The notes under the pieces: generated by a model
Told to the model about the DNA's origin: nothing
What the model saw: the letters and a program-made list of their open reading frames with translations, nothing else
The model's database searches: none
In this document: one piece after another, positions 9,233 to 16,736 of the stretch
Layout: the number at the start of each line of letters is the position of its first letter
How positions within the stretch are numbered: position 1 is the first letter of the stretch
Position numbers and translations under genes: made by a program
Source of the DNA: Caulobacter segnis
GTDB taxonomy: Bacteria; Pseudomonadota; Alphaproteobacteria; Caulobacterales; Caulobacteraceae
Assembly (NCBI RefSeq): GCF_003243465.1
Contig: NZ_QFQZ01000068.1
Location: 1 to 26,985 of the forward strand
Direction: 5' to 3'
Length of the DNA stretch: 26,985 nt

Positions 9233-9741
9233 TAGACCCGGCCCCGGCCATAGCCGATCGTCTTGACGATCTCCCGGGCATCGTAGGCGTCGCGGTCGCG
9301 CGGCGTCGGGCCCTTGCCGAACACCACCTCGATCGACTGGCTGAACGACGGCCCCGGTCCGAGGTCGAAGCTTGTCCCCAGCCCCAGGCCAAAGCTGGTG
9401 CGGCGGCCGAAGCTGGCCGAGCCGCCGCCCACCGACATCCGCGGACCACGATCATAGCCCGAGGCCGAGGTCGAGCGGTCGGCGACGCGGAACCAGTCAT
9501 AGCCGTCCCGCAGCGCCAATTCCGCCGCGCGCAACAGGGCGTAGTCGGCGATCTGGGCCTGAGGCGCGCCAGGACCGCCCTGGAAGGTGACCCGATAGCG
9601 TCCGGCCTCCAGGCGATACTCGGAATAGCCGGTGTCGTTGGGCGCGGCGGCGCGCGCCCGGTAGACGGTGGGCGCGCTGGCGCAGGCGGTCAGCACCAGG
9701 CCCGACAGGAGGGCGGCGACGAGCGGTTTGGCGATCTTCAT
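9232..9741 (-). CDS. CC0125/CC1285-family lipoprotein
   Basis: A 169-residue secreted lipoprotein. The signal peptide ends in the lipobox LTAC, with the lipidated cysteine at residue 20. The mature part has the family segment YSEYRLEAGRYRVTFQGG, then ALLRAAELALRDGYDWFRVADR, which I recognise from the lipoprotein family named for C. crescentus CC0125 and CC1285. A Gly/Ser-rich stretch follows (about 100-135), then an IEVVFGKGP strand. Its role is unknown; it is presumably outer-membrane anchored, since the residues after the cysteine (Ala, Ser) do not suggest an inner-membrane retention signal. AGAGG lies seven bases before the ATG. It starts 12 bases after the second pseudouridine synthase, so it is probably the last gene of that unit. 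Confidence 0.85.
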   Translation of the reverse strand: MKIAKPLVAALLSGLVLTACASAPTVYRARAAAPNDTGYSEYRLEAGRYRVTFQGGPGAPQAQIADYALLRAAELALRDGYDWFRVADRSTSASGYDRGPRMSVGGGSASFGRRTSFGLGLGTSFDLGPGPSFSQSIEVVFGKGPTPRDRDAYDAREIVKTIGYGRGRV

Positions 9742-9753
9742 GGGCGTGCCTCT

Positions 9754-10623
9754 TCAGGCCTGTTCAACGGCGTCCGACGCGGGGTGTTCCGGGATCGGCA
9801 ACGCCAGCGCGGTCAGCATCTCGATGAAATCCGACGGAAGCGGGGCCATGATCTTGCGCTCGCCGCCCAGCGGGTGCGGGAACGTCAGCCGGGCGGCGTG
9901 CAGCATCAGGCGCGGCACGGCCACGCCCCCTAGCATCAGTGCGCCGCCATAGCGGCTGTCACCCGCCAGCGGGCGGCCGATCGAGGCCATGTGAACGCGC
10001 AATTGATGCATCCGGCCCGTGTCCGGCGACAGCTCGACCAAGGCCGCCGTCGCATTGGCCGCCAGGGTGCGATAGCGGCTGCGGGCGGTCTCGGCCTCGG
10101 GATGGCCCGGCGCGCAGACGCGCATATAGGCCTCGCGGCCGATCGACTCTCGCCGCAGCGGGCTGTCGATCATACCGCCCTTGGGCTCCGGCGCGCCCGG
10201 GGCGACGATGGCCAGGTAGCTCTTGCGGAAGCGCTTGGCCATCATGGCCTCGCCCAGGAAGGCCGCGCCGGGCTTGGTCTTGGCCGTCAGGATCACGCCC
10301 GAGGTGTCGCGGTCCAGGCGGTGGATCAGACGAGGCCGCGCCTTTCCCGGCTTGGCGAACGCCCACAGCAGGTCGTCCAGCGTGTGAGCCTTGATCCGGC
10401 CGCCCTGACTGGACAGGCCGGCCGGCTTGTCGAGCACGATGATCGCCTCGTCCTCGTACAGCACCCACGAGCGAGCCGCCGCGATCTCGTCGAGCGTCAG
10501 GGTGATGGGACAGTCGACGGCCTTGGGCTTGGCGACGCCAGGGGCACGGCGGGGCGGACGCGAGCCCGCAGAGGACGGCTTATTCAGCGGAATGTTTCTC
10601 GCGACGCTGAGCTTGCAGCTCAT
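9754..10623 (-). CDS. RluA-family pseudouridine synthase lacking an S4 domain
   Basis: A 289-residue enzyme with the RluA catalytic core: VLDKPAGLSSQGG near 63-75, then the signature HRLDRDTSG at about 101-109 with Asp104 as expected nucleophile, LSPDTGRMHQLRVHM, and GRPLAGDSRYGG. Before the core there is only a basic, proline-rich stretch of about 40 residues, so no S4 domain is present, as in RluA itself. The target could be 23S rRNA or tRNA. The ATG at 10623 is preceded in frame by a TTG at 10626; neither has a strong ribosome site. The first 44 bases overlap the upstream 43-residue gene in a different frame, so translation may depend on ribosomes finishing that gene. Confidence 0.85.
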   Translation of the reverse strand: MSCKLSVARNIPLNKPSSAGSRPPRRAPGVAKPKAVDCPITLTLDEIAAARSWVLYEDEAIIVLDKPAGLSSQGGRIKAHTLDDLLWAFAKPGKARPRLIHRLDRDTSGVILTAKTKPGAAFLGEAMMAKRFRKSYLAIVAPGAPEPKGGMIDSPLRRESIGREAYMRVCAPGHPEAETARSRYRTLAANATAALVELSPDTGRMHQLRVHMASIGRPLAGDSRYGGALMLGGVAVPRLMLHAARLTFPHPLGGERKIMAPLPSDFIEMLTALALPIPEHPASDAVEQA

Positions 10624-10711
10624 CAAGTTCGCGCTTCAAAAAAAGCGCATAGATACCGACACCGATACCGATCGGGCCGAGGATATAGATGATGGCCTCC
10701 AGAGGCGTCAT
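10580..10711 (-). CDS. Very small membrane protein (43 residues)
   Basis: A 44-codon frame beginning MTPLEAIIYILGPIG. One hydrophobic segment (about residues 6-25, rich in Ile and Gly) is followed by a charged amphipathic tail KRELDELQAQRREK that could form a short coiled coil. This is a typical single-pass small membrane protein layout. Its ATG overlaps the stop of the preceding 75-residue membrane protein in ATGA, which argues for real, coupled translation. Its 3' end overlaps the start of the pseudouridine synthase gene by 44 bases. I do not recognise a family. It might be a partner of the protein before it. Confidence 0.65.
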   Translation of the reverse strand: MTPLEAIIYILGPIGIGVGIYALFLKRELDELQAQRREKHSAE

Positions 10712-10935
10712 GGCTTTTCTCCGCGCGGCGCAGCGTACCACGCGATCGCGTGAAGGACGAGGGCGAGACCAATGCCCACGAAGCTCGCCCGCTTGAAGCC
10801 CGCGCCCTTGATGTAGGGCTCGATGAACGATGCGCCCATGACCGCGTAAGCGTAGGTGGTCATGTTCGTGGTGAATAGTTTCAGACGGACCTGCAGATCG
10901 GCTTCACGTCTTTCCAGATCGAAGGATGTGGCCAT
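10708..10935 (-). CDS. Small two-helix membrane protein (75 residues)
   Basis: A 75-residue protein. The first third is polar and charged (FDLERREADLQVRLKL), followed by two hydrophobic segments at about residues 26-45 and 51-68, and a basic end (APRGEKP). I do not recognise the family. The ATG at 10935 is preferred to a TTG at 10965, because the TTG would fall within the probable -10 box. Its stop overlaps the start of the 43-residue gene in ATGA. The rarA stop is 71 bases upstream, and a possible promoter in that gap suggests a separate transcription unit. The N-terminal charged helix plus two membrane helices recalls small effector or holin-like proteins, but that is only a shape resemblance. 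Confidence 0.75.
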   Translation of the reverse strand: MATSFDLERREADLQVRLKLFTTNMTTYAYAVMGASFIEPYIKGAGFKRASFVGIGLALVLHAIAWYAAPRGEKP

Positions 10936-10964
10936 GTTCGTCTCGCTCGTCACAGGCGAGAACA

Positions 10965-10993
10965 AATAAAGAACAATCTGGACGATAGCGCAA
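10965..10993 (-). promoter_or_regulatory. Possible promoter for the small-membrane-protein unit
   Basis: On the minus strand TTGCGC (10988-10993) and TTTATT (10965-10970) are separated by 17 bases, in the otherwise GC-rich gap between rarA and the 75-residue gene. The -10 matches the consensus at four of six positions. The predicted start of transcription falls about 20 bases before the ATG at 10935. Confidence 0.35.
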
Positions 10994-11006
10994 CCCTGAG
11001 CTCGCC

Positions 11007-12308
11007 CTACTTGCCGTCCTTGCGCACCTTACCCCACGCTTCGAGCCGCTCGCGCACCTTGGCCTCGGCGCCGATGGGCTTGGGCTCGTAGAAGCGCCGG
11101 CGCTCCATGCCGTCCGGGAAGTAGTTCTGGCCCGAGACGCCGCCCTCGACGTCGTGGTCGTAGGCGTAGCCGTCGCCATAGCCGAGCGACTTCATCAGCT
11201 TCGTCGGAGCATTGAGGATATGGGCCGGCGGCATCAGGCTGCCGGTCTCCTTGGCCGCGCGGCGGGCGGCCTTGTAGGCGGTGTAGACGGCGTTCGACTT
11301 CGGCGCGCTGGCCATGTGGACCACGGCCTGCGCCAGGGCCAGCTCGCCCTCCGGCGAGCCCAGGAAGTCGTAGGCGTCCTTGGCGGCCGTCGTCAGCAGC
11401 AGGCTCAGCGGGTCGGCCGCGCCGATGTCCTCAGACGCCATCCGCACAAGGCGGCGGGCGATGAACAGCGGGTCCTCGCCGCCCTCCAGCATCCGGGCCA
11501 GCCAGTAGAGCGCCGCGTCGGGATCGCTGCCGCGCACCGACTTATGCAGGGCCGAGATGAGGTTGTAGTGCTCCTCGCGGTCCTTGTCGTAGGCCGGGCG
11601 GCGCTTCTGCAGGAACTGGCCCAGCTGCGTCGGGTTCAGCGGACTGTCCGTCCCGATCGAGAACAGGGTCTCGGCCAAGGTCAGCAGGTAGCGGCCGTCG
11701 CCGTCGGCCATGGCCACCAGGGCCGAACGGGCCTCGGCGTCGACCGGCAGTGGCCGGTTCTCGGCGGTCTCGGCGCGTTGGAGGAGCTGCTCAAGCGACT
11801 CTTCGGTCAGGCGCTTGAGCACGAAGACCTGGCAGCGCGACAGCAAGGCGCCGTTCAGCTCGAACGATGGGTTCTCGGTCGTCGCCCCGACCAGGGTGAC
11901 GATCCCCTCCTCGACGAACGGCAGGAAGCCGTCCTGCTGGGCGCGATTGAAGCGGTGGATCTCGTCGACGAACAGCAGGGTGGACTGCCCGGCCATGCGT
12001 CGCGCGCGGGCCTGTTCGAAGGCCTTTTTCAGGTCCGCGACGCCCGAGAACACCGCCGAGATCTGCTGGAACTCGTAGCCCCCGGCCTTGGCCAGCAGGC
12101 GGGCGATCGTGGTCTTGCCGGTGCCGGGCGGCCCCCACAGGATCATCGAGGCCAGGCGATGCGCCGCCGCCATCCGGCCGATCGGACCTTCCGGCCCCAG
12201 CAGGTGCTGCTGGCCCACCACCTCGTCGAGGGTCTGGGGCCGCAGGCGGTCGGCGAGCGGGGACGGGGCGTGCGGCGTCAGGCCGGCGGCCTGGAAGAGA
12301 TCGGACAT
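11007..12308 (-). CDS. rarA: Replication-associated recombination protein RarA (MgsA), AAA+ ATPase
   Basis: A 433-residue clamp-loader-like AAA+ ATPase that acts at stalled replication forks and binds single-stranded DNA-binding protein. Visible features: the opening PLADRLRPQTLDEVVGQQHL (about 17-36), Walker A GPPGTGKT at 59-66, Walker B LLFVDE at 111-116 followed by IHRFNRAQQD, and sensor 1 GATTENPSFELN with the arginine finger segment ALLSRCQVF. The C-terminal half has YNLISALHKSVRGSDPDAALYWLARML and the DIGAADP segment, both characteristic of RarA rather than RuvB. Length is normal. It lies 37 bases downstream of the Deg protease gene on the same strand, so cotranscription is possible. 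Confidence 0.95.
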   Translation of the reverse strand: MSDLFQAAGLTPHAPSPLADRLRPQTLDEVVGQQHLLGPEGPIGRMAAAHRLASMILWGPPGTGKTTIARLLAKAGGYEFQQISAVFSGVADLKKAFEQARARRMAGQSTLLFVDEIHRFNRAQQDGFLPFVEEGIVTLVGATTENPSFELNGALLSRCQVFVLKRLTEESLEQLLQRAETAENRPLPVDAEARSALVAMADGDGRYLLTLAETLFSIGTDSPLNPTQLGQFLQKRRPAYDKDREEHYNLISALHKSVRGSDPDAALYWLARMLEGGEDPLFIARRLVRMASEDIGAADPLSLLLTTAAKDAYDFLGSPEGELALAQAVVHMASAPKSNAVYTAYKAARRAAKETGSLMPPAHILNAPTKLMKSLGYGDGYAYDHDVEGGVSGQNYFPDGMERRRFYEPKPIGAEAKVRERLEAWGKVRKDGK

Positions 12309-12345
12309 GACCCCTTCTAGCAGGCCGCCGGGAAAGGCTCCAAAC

Positions 12346-13764
12346 CTAGAACTGCGCCTGTATCAGCTGGCCGCCGCGTTCGATGGTGACGGTCCAGCGT
12401 CCGGTGCGGCCCGCCACGGCCGAGGCGAGATCGGCCACCGTGTTGATCTGCCGGCCGTTGACGCTGCGCACGAAGTCGCCCGGGCGCATCCAGCTGCCGG
12501 CGTAGCCGGGGCCGATCTTGCTGACCAGCGCGCCGCGCCCGGCGAAGGGGTCGGCGCCGATCTCCTGGGCCACGGCCGGCGAGAGGTTCAGAACCGTCGC
12601 GCCGTTGAACGGGTTGTTGCCCGACAGGGTGCGCTCGTCGCGCGCCGGAGTGTCCGGCGCGGCGTCGGCCCGGACGGTGATGGTCTGCTCCCGATCGCCG
12701 CGGCGGATCTGCATCGGCACGCGGTCGCCCAGCTTGTGGGTGCCGATGGCGAAGGCGCCGCCGCCCTCGTCGTTCACCGGCTGGCCGTCGATCGCCAGGA
12801 TGACGTCGCCTTCCTTCAGCCCCGCCCGGTCGGCCGACGAGCCGGGATAGACCTGCGCCACCAGCACGCCGCGCGGCGCGGTCATGCCCAGGCTCCTGGC
12901 GATCTCGCCGGTGACGGTCTGGCCCTTCACGCCCAGCCAGGGACGCACGATGCTGTGGCCGCCGCCCAGCGCGGCGCTCACCACCTGGCGCACCACGCGG
13001 GCCGGGATGGCGAAGCCGACGCCGCTGGATGACCCCGAGCGCGAGATGATGAAGGTGTTGATGCCCACGAGGTCGCCGTCCATGTCGACCAGCGGACCGC
13101 CGGAGTTGCCCGGATTGATCGCCGCATCGGTCTGGATGTAGCTGCCGAAGTCCGCCGCGCCGACATCGGTGCGCGCCAGGGCCGAGACGATGCCGTTGGT
13201 CACCGTCTGGCCCACGCCGAACGGATTGCCCATGGCCAGCACGAGGTCGCCGACCTCCAGCTGCTCCTGGTCGTCGATCGCCATGACCGGCAGCTTCTCG
13301 CCCTTGGTGTCGATCTTCAGCACGGCGAGGTCGGCGCGCGGATCGTCCAGCAGCACCACGGCCGGGAACTCGCGGCGGTCGGCCAGCTGGACGGTGATGT
13401 CGCTCATGCCGTCGATATTGTGGTGGTTGGTGATGATCACCCCGTCGGCGCGGACGATCGCGCCCGAACCCAGCGAGCCTTGCACCTGCGAGCCGCCCCC
13501 GCCGCCGCCCGTGAAGAAGTCCCAGAACGGATCGACGCGACGCTGCACCACACGGCGGCTGGCGACATTGACCACGGCCGGCGCGGCCTTCTTCACCACC
13601 GGCGAGAAAGACTGCTTCATCGACGCCGCATCCGTCGGGACCCGGCGCGTGGGCTGGGGCATGTCTGGAATGGCTTGGGCGTTGGACTGCCCGCTCGGGT
13701 TCGAACAGGCGGTCAGCAGGACAAGGGCGGGCAGCAGGGCGCGAAGGTTGCGCATGGTGGTCAA
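12346..13764 (-). CDS. Deg/HtrA serine protease, lipoprotein form
   Basis: A 472-residue periplasmic quality-control protease. The signal peptide ends in the lipobox LTAC with the cysteine at residue 20, so it is membrane-anchored rather than soluble like DegP. The trypsin-like domain has the triad: His115 in TNHHNID, Asp145 in RADLAVLKID, and Ser221 in INPGNSGGPL. The loop before the domain carries six glycines (about 86-91). PDZ1 starts at RPWLGVKG (about 273) with the GLKEGDVILAIDG segment; PDZ2 starts near residue 385. The start is a TTG at 13764: GAGGAG at 13771-13776 is spaced six bases from it but 15 from the first ATG. The two-PDZ layout fits DegP/DegQ. The gene is followed by rarA and preceded by the MFS gene, all on one strand. 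Confidence 0.93.
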   Translation of the reverse strand: MTTMRNLRALLPALVLLTACSNPSGQSNAQAIPDMPQPTRRVPTDAASMKQSFSPVVKKAAPAVVNVASRRVVQRRVDPFWDFFTGGGGGGSQVQGSLGSGAIVRADGVIITNHHNIDGMSDITVQLADRREFPAVVLLDDPRADLAVLKIDTKGEKLPVMAIDDQEQLEVGDLVLAMGNPFGVGQTVTNGIVSALARTDVGAADFGSYIQTDAAINPGNSGGPLVDMDGDLVGINTFIISRSGSSSGVGFAIPARVVRQVVSAALGGGHSIVRPWLGVKGQTVTGEIARSLGMTAPRGVLVAQVYPGSSADRAGLKEGDVILAIDGQPVNDEGGGAFAIGTHKLGDRVPMQIRRGDREQTITVRADAAPDTPARDERTLSGNNPFNGATVLNLSPAVAQEIGADPFAGRGALVSKIGPGYAGSWMRPGDFVRSVNGRQINTVADLASAVAGRTGRWTVTIERGGQLIQAQF

Positions 13765-13770
13765 GGACGG

Positions 13771-13776
13771 CTCCTC
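13771..13776 (-). promoter_or_regulatory. Ribosome binding site that supports the TTG start of the Deg protease
   Basis: GAGGAG on the minus strand ends six bases before the TTG at 13764. The alternative ATG at 13755 is 15 bases away, too far for normal initiation, so the TTG is preferred. Confidence 0.6.
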
Positions 13777-13857
13777 ACGGTTCCTCGGGAACTCACCGAA
13801 GATTTCTGGCGAGTCTAAGGCGGCGAAAGGTCAAGGTTTCGGCGTGGACTTAAGCCC

Positions 13858-15111
13858 TCAGGCCGATTGCGGTTCCAGCGCGGGCGCCGGTCTCGCCTTG
13901 GCCCAGGCCAGCAACGTGGCGCACAGCATCAGCGCCGCGGCGATCAGGACCGGCAGGCCCGGCAGATGCAAGGTCGCGTCGTGGCGCACCGCGAAGGCGA
14001 ACGGCAGCAGGAACAGGGACGGGCCGATGATCGACGAGACGCCCATCAAGGCCGAGTTCGCGCCCTGCAGCTGGCCCTGCTCGTTCGGCGCCACGCGGCG
14101 CGTCATCAGGCCTTGCAGCCCCGGCATGATCAGCCCAGAGAGGGCGAACAGCGGCAGGCCGCACAGATAGAGCAGGCCCGTCGGCGCCAGGGCGTACACC
14201 ATGAAGCCGGCGAAGCCCGAGAACAGGCCGATCAGCAGGGCGCCGCGCTCGCCCACGGCCTTGACCACCCGCCCCACGACCAGCGCCTGGACGATGATGC
14301 TGGAGATCCCGCTGGCCATCAGCGTCAGGCCGATCACCCCCGGCGTCCAGCCATAGCGGAAGCCCATATAGAGCACGAAGACGCTGGGCAGCACGTTGTG
14401 GGCCAGCTGGAACAGGAAGCCGACACCGGCCAGGCCGAGCAGGCCGGGATGGCGAAGCAGCAGCCGCAGCGAGCCCACCGGATTGGCCTTCTTCCAGTCG
14501 AAACGGGCCTGGCGACGTTCGGGCGGCAGGGACTCGGGCAGGACGAAGAAGCCGTACAACCAGTTGCACAGCGCCAAACCGGCGCAGACCAGGAACGGCA
14601 GGCGGTGGTCGAAGGTCCACAGCCAGCCGCCCAGCGCCGGCCCAAAGGTGAAGCCGACGCCGAACGCCGCCCCCATCAGGCCAAAGCCCTTGGCGCGCGT
14701 CTCGGGCGTGGTCACGTCGGCGACATAGGCGCTGGCGGTCGAGAAGCTGGCCGCCGTCATGCCATTGAAGATACGCCCGACGAACAGCCACCACAGGCTG
14801 GGCGCGAAGGCCATGAACAGGAAGTCGACGCCCAGGCCGAAGATCGAGGTCAGGATCACCGGCCGGCGGCCGAAGCGATCCGACATCAGGCCCAGGATCG
14901 GCGAGCAGAAGAACTGCATCACGCCCCAGGTGGTGGCGAACAGCACGTTCCAGTCGGCGGCCACCGCCGTGTCGCCGCCGCCGAAGGCCTTCACCAGATT
15001 GGGAAGCACCGGGATCATCACGCCCAAGGACAGCACGTCCATGATCGCGGTGATGAAGATGAAGCCTAGCGCCGCCTGGCGCCGACCTCCCGTAATCTGC
15101 GTATCGCTCAT
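13858..15111 (-). CDS. MFS transporter, TetA-like (DHA1) drug:H+ antiporter family
   Basis: A 417-residue, 12-helix major facilitator protein. The conserved motif A, GLMSDRFGRRP, lies between helices 2 and 3 (about 74-84). SYVADVTTPETRAKG-type sequence (here SAYVADVTTPETRAKGFGL) and GFTFGPALGGWL match the TetA/TCR subgroup of proton-driven exporters. A polar central loop (about 205-225, PERRQARFDWKK) separates the halves. Substrate is unknown; tetracycline specificity should not be assumed. GGGAGG precedes the ATG at 15111, which overlaps the SRPBCC stop in ATGA. It is the last gene of a five-gene unit headed by a VOC protein and containing an ArsR repressor, so it may be co-regulated with them and export a compound sensed or modified by its neighbours. 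Confidence 0.92.
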   Translation of the reverse strand: MSDTQITGGRRQAALGFIFITAIMDVLSLGVMIPVLPNLVKAFGGGDTAVAADWNVLFATTWGVMQFFCSPILGLMSDRFGRRPVILTSIFGLGVDFLFMAFAPSLWWLFVGRIFNGMTAASFSTASAYVADVTTPETRAKGFGLMGAAFGVGFTFGPALGGWLWTFDHRLPFLVCAGLALCNWLYGFFVLPESLPPERRQARFDWKKANPVGSLRLLLRHPGLLGLAGVGFLFQLAHNVLPSVFVLYMGFRYGWTPGVIGLTLMASGISSIIVQALVVGRVVKAVGERGALLIGLFSGFAGFMVYALAPTGLLYLCGLPLFALSGLIMPGLQGLMTRRVAPNEQGQLQGANSALMGVSSIIGPSLFLLPFAFAVRHDATLHLPGLPVLIAAALMLCATLLAWAKARPAPALEPQSA

Positions 15112-15602
15112 GCGTCGCCCTCCCCGGCCGCCCCTAGTTGGCGGCTGTTCGTCCGGCTCGCAAGCCCCGCCAGCAAGGCGCGCCACCATTCGCCGTGCCG
15201 GTGCAGGAACACCGCATTGGGAAAGCCATGTCGCGCGACGTTGTCAGCGGGCACGGCGTCCCAGCCGCGATGCTCGACCGTGACGCGGGTCGCGCCGTCG
15301 ACAGCGTCGAACCGCACCTCGACCTCAGTCTCCACGCCCGGCGCGAAGCTGGCCTGACGCCAACCGAACACCAGCCGCGCGCCGCGCTCCCAGACCCGCA
15401 CGCGGCCGACCTCGAAGACCTTGCCCGACGCCAGGCGCTCGACCAGACGCCCGTCCTCGAAGGCCATGGTCCCCGGCGAGCGCGGCGTGAAGGCGAACAG
15501 CGGGTTGGGTCGCCACCACAGGCCAATGTCTCCGACGAAGGCGTCGAACACCGCCTCGGGCGAGGCGTCGATGCGCAGCGCGACAAGGATCCTGGAGCTC
15601 AC
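15108..15602 (-). CDS. SRPBCC (AHSA1-like) domain protein
   Basis: A 164-residue protein with the START/AHSA1-like ligand-binding fold. The opening RILVALRIDASPEAVFDAFV and the GDIGLWWRPNPLFAFTPR segment, the GARLVFGW strand, and the VEVRFDAVDGATRVTVEHRGW pattern are typical. Such proteins bind hydrophobic small molecules or act as chaperone-like partners, and are often encoded next to an ArsR regulator, as here. The GTG at 15602 overlaps the ArsR stop in GTGA and is chosen for that reason; a longer reading to 15962 would cross the whole ArsR gene in another frame. The stop overlaps the MFS start in ATGA. Confidence 0.88.
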   Translation of the reverse strand: MSSRILVALRIDASPEAVFDAFVGDIGLWWRPNPLFAFTPRSPGTMAFEDGRLVERLASGKVFEVGRVRVWERGARLVFGWRQASFAPGVETEVEVRFDAVDGATRVTVEHRGWDAVPADNVARHGFPNAVFLHRHGEWWRALLAGLASRTNSRQLGAAGEGDA

Positions 15603-15928
15603 CGCGCCTTGCCCTCGACATGGGTTTTCAGCCCCACCAGCTGATCCGCCCACAGGTCCTCGGCGGCGTCGAGCCAGGCCTTCAGCGCCGCCATGGGTTC
15701 TGGGCGCAGGCGATAGACCCGGACCCGCGCGTCGAACTCGGGATGGCTCTCTTCGACCAGGCCGGACTGGCGCAGGGCCCGCAGGTGTCGGCTCATGGCG
15801 GGCGGGGAAAGCCCCAGGCTTTCCGCCAGTTCTCCCGCCCGGCGCGGCCGCTCCCGCAACAGATCGACCGCCCGCCGGCGATACGGATCGGCCAGGGCCG
15901 CCAGGGTCCGGTCCAGAGCTTCGCTCAA
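15599..15928 (-). CDS. ArsR-family winged-helix transcriptional regulator
   Basis: A 109-residue repressor. The wing-helix core is clear: LAALADPYRRRAVDLLRERP, then AGELAESLGLSPPAMSRHLRALRQSGLVEE (recognition helix PPAMSRHLRAL), then RVYRLRPEPMAAL. No cysteine metal site is visible, consistent with the AHSA1-linked ArsR group that responds to organic molecules rather than metals. The start is a TTG at 15928 whose sequence TTGA overlaps the YjbR stop. It ends in a GTGA overlap with the SRPBCC gene. The likely target is the palindrome upstream of the first gene of this unit, but the sequence does not prove that. Confidence 0.88.
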   Translation of the reverse strand: MSEALDRTLAALADPYRRRAVDLLRERPRRAGELAESLGLSPPAMSRHLRALRQSGLVEESHPEFDARVRVYRLRPEPMAALKAWLDAAEDLWADQLVGLKTHVEGKAR

Positions 15929-16260
15929 GGCTGCCGATCCAGGAGCGTCTTCGGCGCCGCATTTCGCCAGGCGTCCAGCAGGGCGCCGCGCGCCGTCGCC
16001 TCGTCGCAAGCGGCCAGGCGCAGGCGCGTCGCTCCGCCCCTGCCCCATCCGCCCGGAACTGAAACGAACACCTCGGGCTCGGCGGCGACGCGCATCTCCT
16101 GCTGGTCCGGCGTCAACTTGACCATGGCCCAGGCGGCGTCCGGATTGCCGAGCGTGGCGAAGATCGTCCCGCACCTGAAGTCGACCGTTCCCATGTGCGA
16201 GCTCTCGGTCGCCTGGGGCAGCTCCAGGGCGAGCCGTCGGAAGTCGTCAGGACTGATCAT
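15925..16260 (-). CDS. MmcQ/YjbR family protein
   Basis: A 111-residue protein of the YjbR (CyaY-like fold) family. The opening ISPDDFRRLALELPQATESSHMGTVDFRCG and the KLTPDQQEM and GGWGRGGATRLRL segments fit. Family members are called DNA-binding by similarity, but function is not settled. The ATG at 16260 overlaps the VOC stop in ATGA; the stop overlaps the TTG of the ArsR gene. It is the second gene in the coupled five-gene unit. Confidence 0.88.
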   Translation of the reverse strand: MISPDDFRRLALELPQATESSHMGTVDFRCGTIFATLGNPDAAWAMVKLTPDQQEMRVAAEPEVFVSVPGGWGRGGATRLRLAACDEATARGALLDAWRNAAPKTLLDRQP

Positions 16261-16709
16261 GTCGACGGCGCGCTGATCTTGTGGCCGCTACGCGCCTCCA
16301 TCTCGGCGATCGACACGGACTCGACCGGCGCGGCGACCGTCCAGATATGGCCTTCGGGATCATAGCAGCGGTAGGTGCGGTCGCCGTAGAACTGGGTCTC
16401 CGGCTCGGCGAAGATCCGCGCGCCGGCCGCGCGGGCTCGCGCACAATGGACATCCACGTCGCCGGTGATCTGGATATGAACCGTTTGGGTGGTCTTGCCG
16501 CCAAGCCCATCCGGACTGGCGAGCCGCCCGTGCCAGGGCGAGCCGATCATCACGGTGGAGTCGCCGAAGGTCAGTTCGCCATGCGCCAACCGCCCCTGAT
16601 CGTCCTCGACCAGCAAGGCAATCGAAAAGCCGAACGCCTGCTGCAGCCACGCGACGGCGGCCTTAGGATCGTCATAGACGATGGCGGACACCAGACCGGG
16701 ACGGCGCAC
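16257..16709 (-). CDS. VOC-family (glyoxalase/bleomycin resistance-like) protein
   Basis: A 150-residue protein of the vicinal oxygen chelate fold. It has the SAIVYDDPKAAVAWLQQAFGF opening, GELTFGDSTVMIGSP, TVHIQITGDVDVHCARARAAGARIF, and the closing YRCYDPEGHIWTVA strand in which a metal-binding or carbohydrate-like acidic residue often sits. This arrangement matches PhnB/bleomycin-resistance-like members; the substrate is unknown. The GTG at 16709 is chosen because AAAGGAG ends six bases upstream. A longer ATG start at 16754 is rejected because it would fall inside the probable promoter. It is the first gene of the coupled unit, and the stop overlaps the YjbR start. Confidence 0.87.
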   Translation of the reverse strand: MRRPGLVSAIVYDDPKAAVAWLQQAFGFSIALLVEDDQGRLAHGELTFGDSTVMIGSPWHGRLASPDGLGGKTTQTVHIQITGDVDVHCARARAAGARIFAEPETQFYGDRTYRCYDPEGHIWTVAAPVESVSIAEMEARSGHKISAPST

Positions 16710-16736
16710 GGCATACTCCTTTGCGATGGACGCAAT

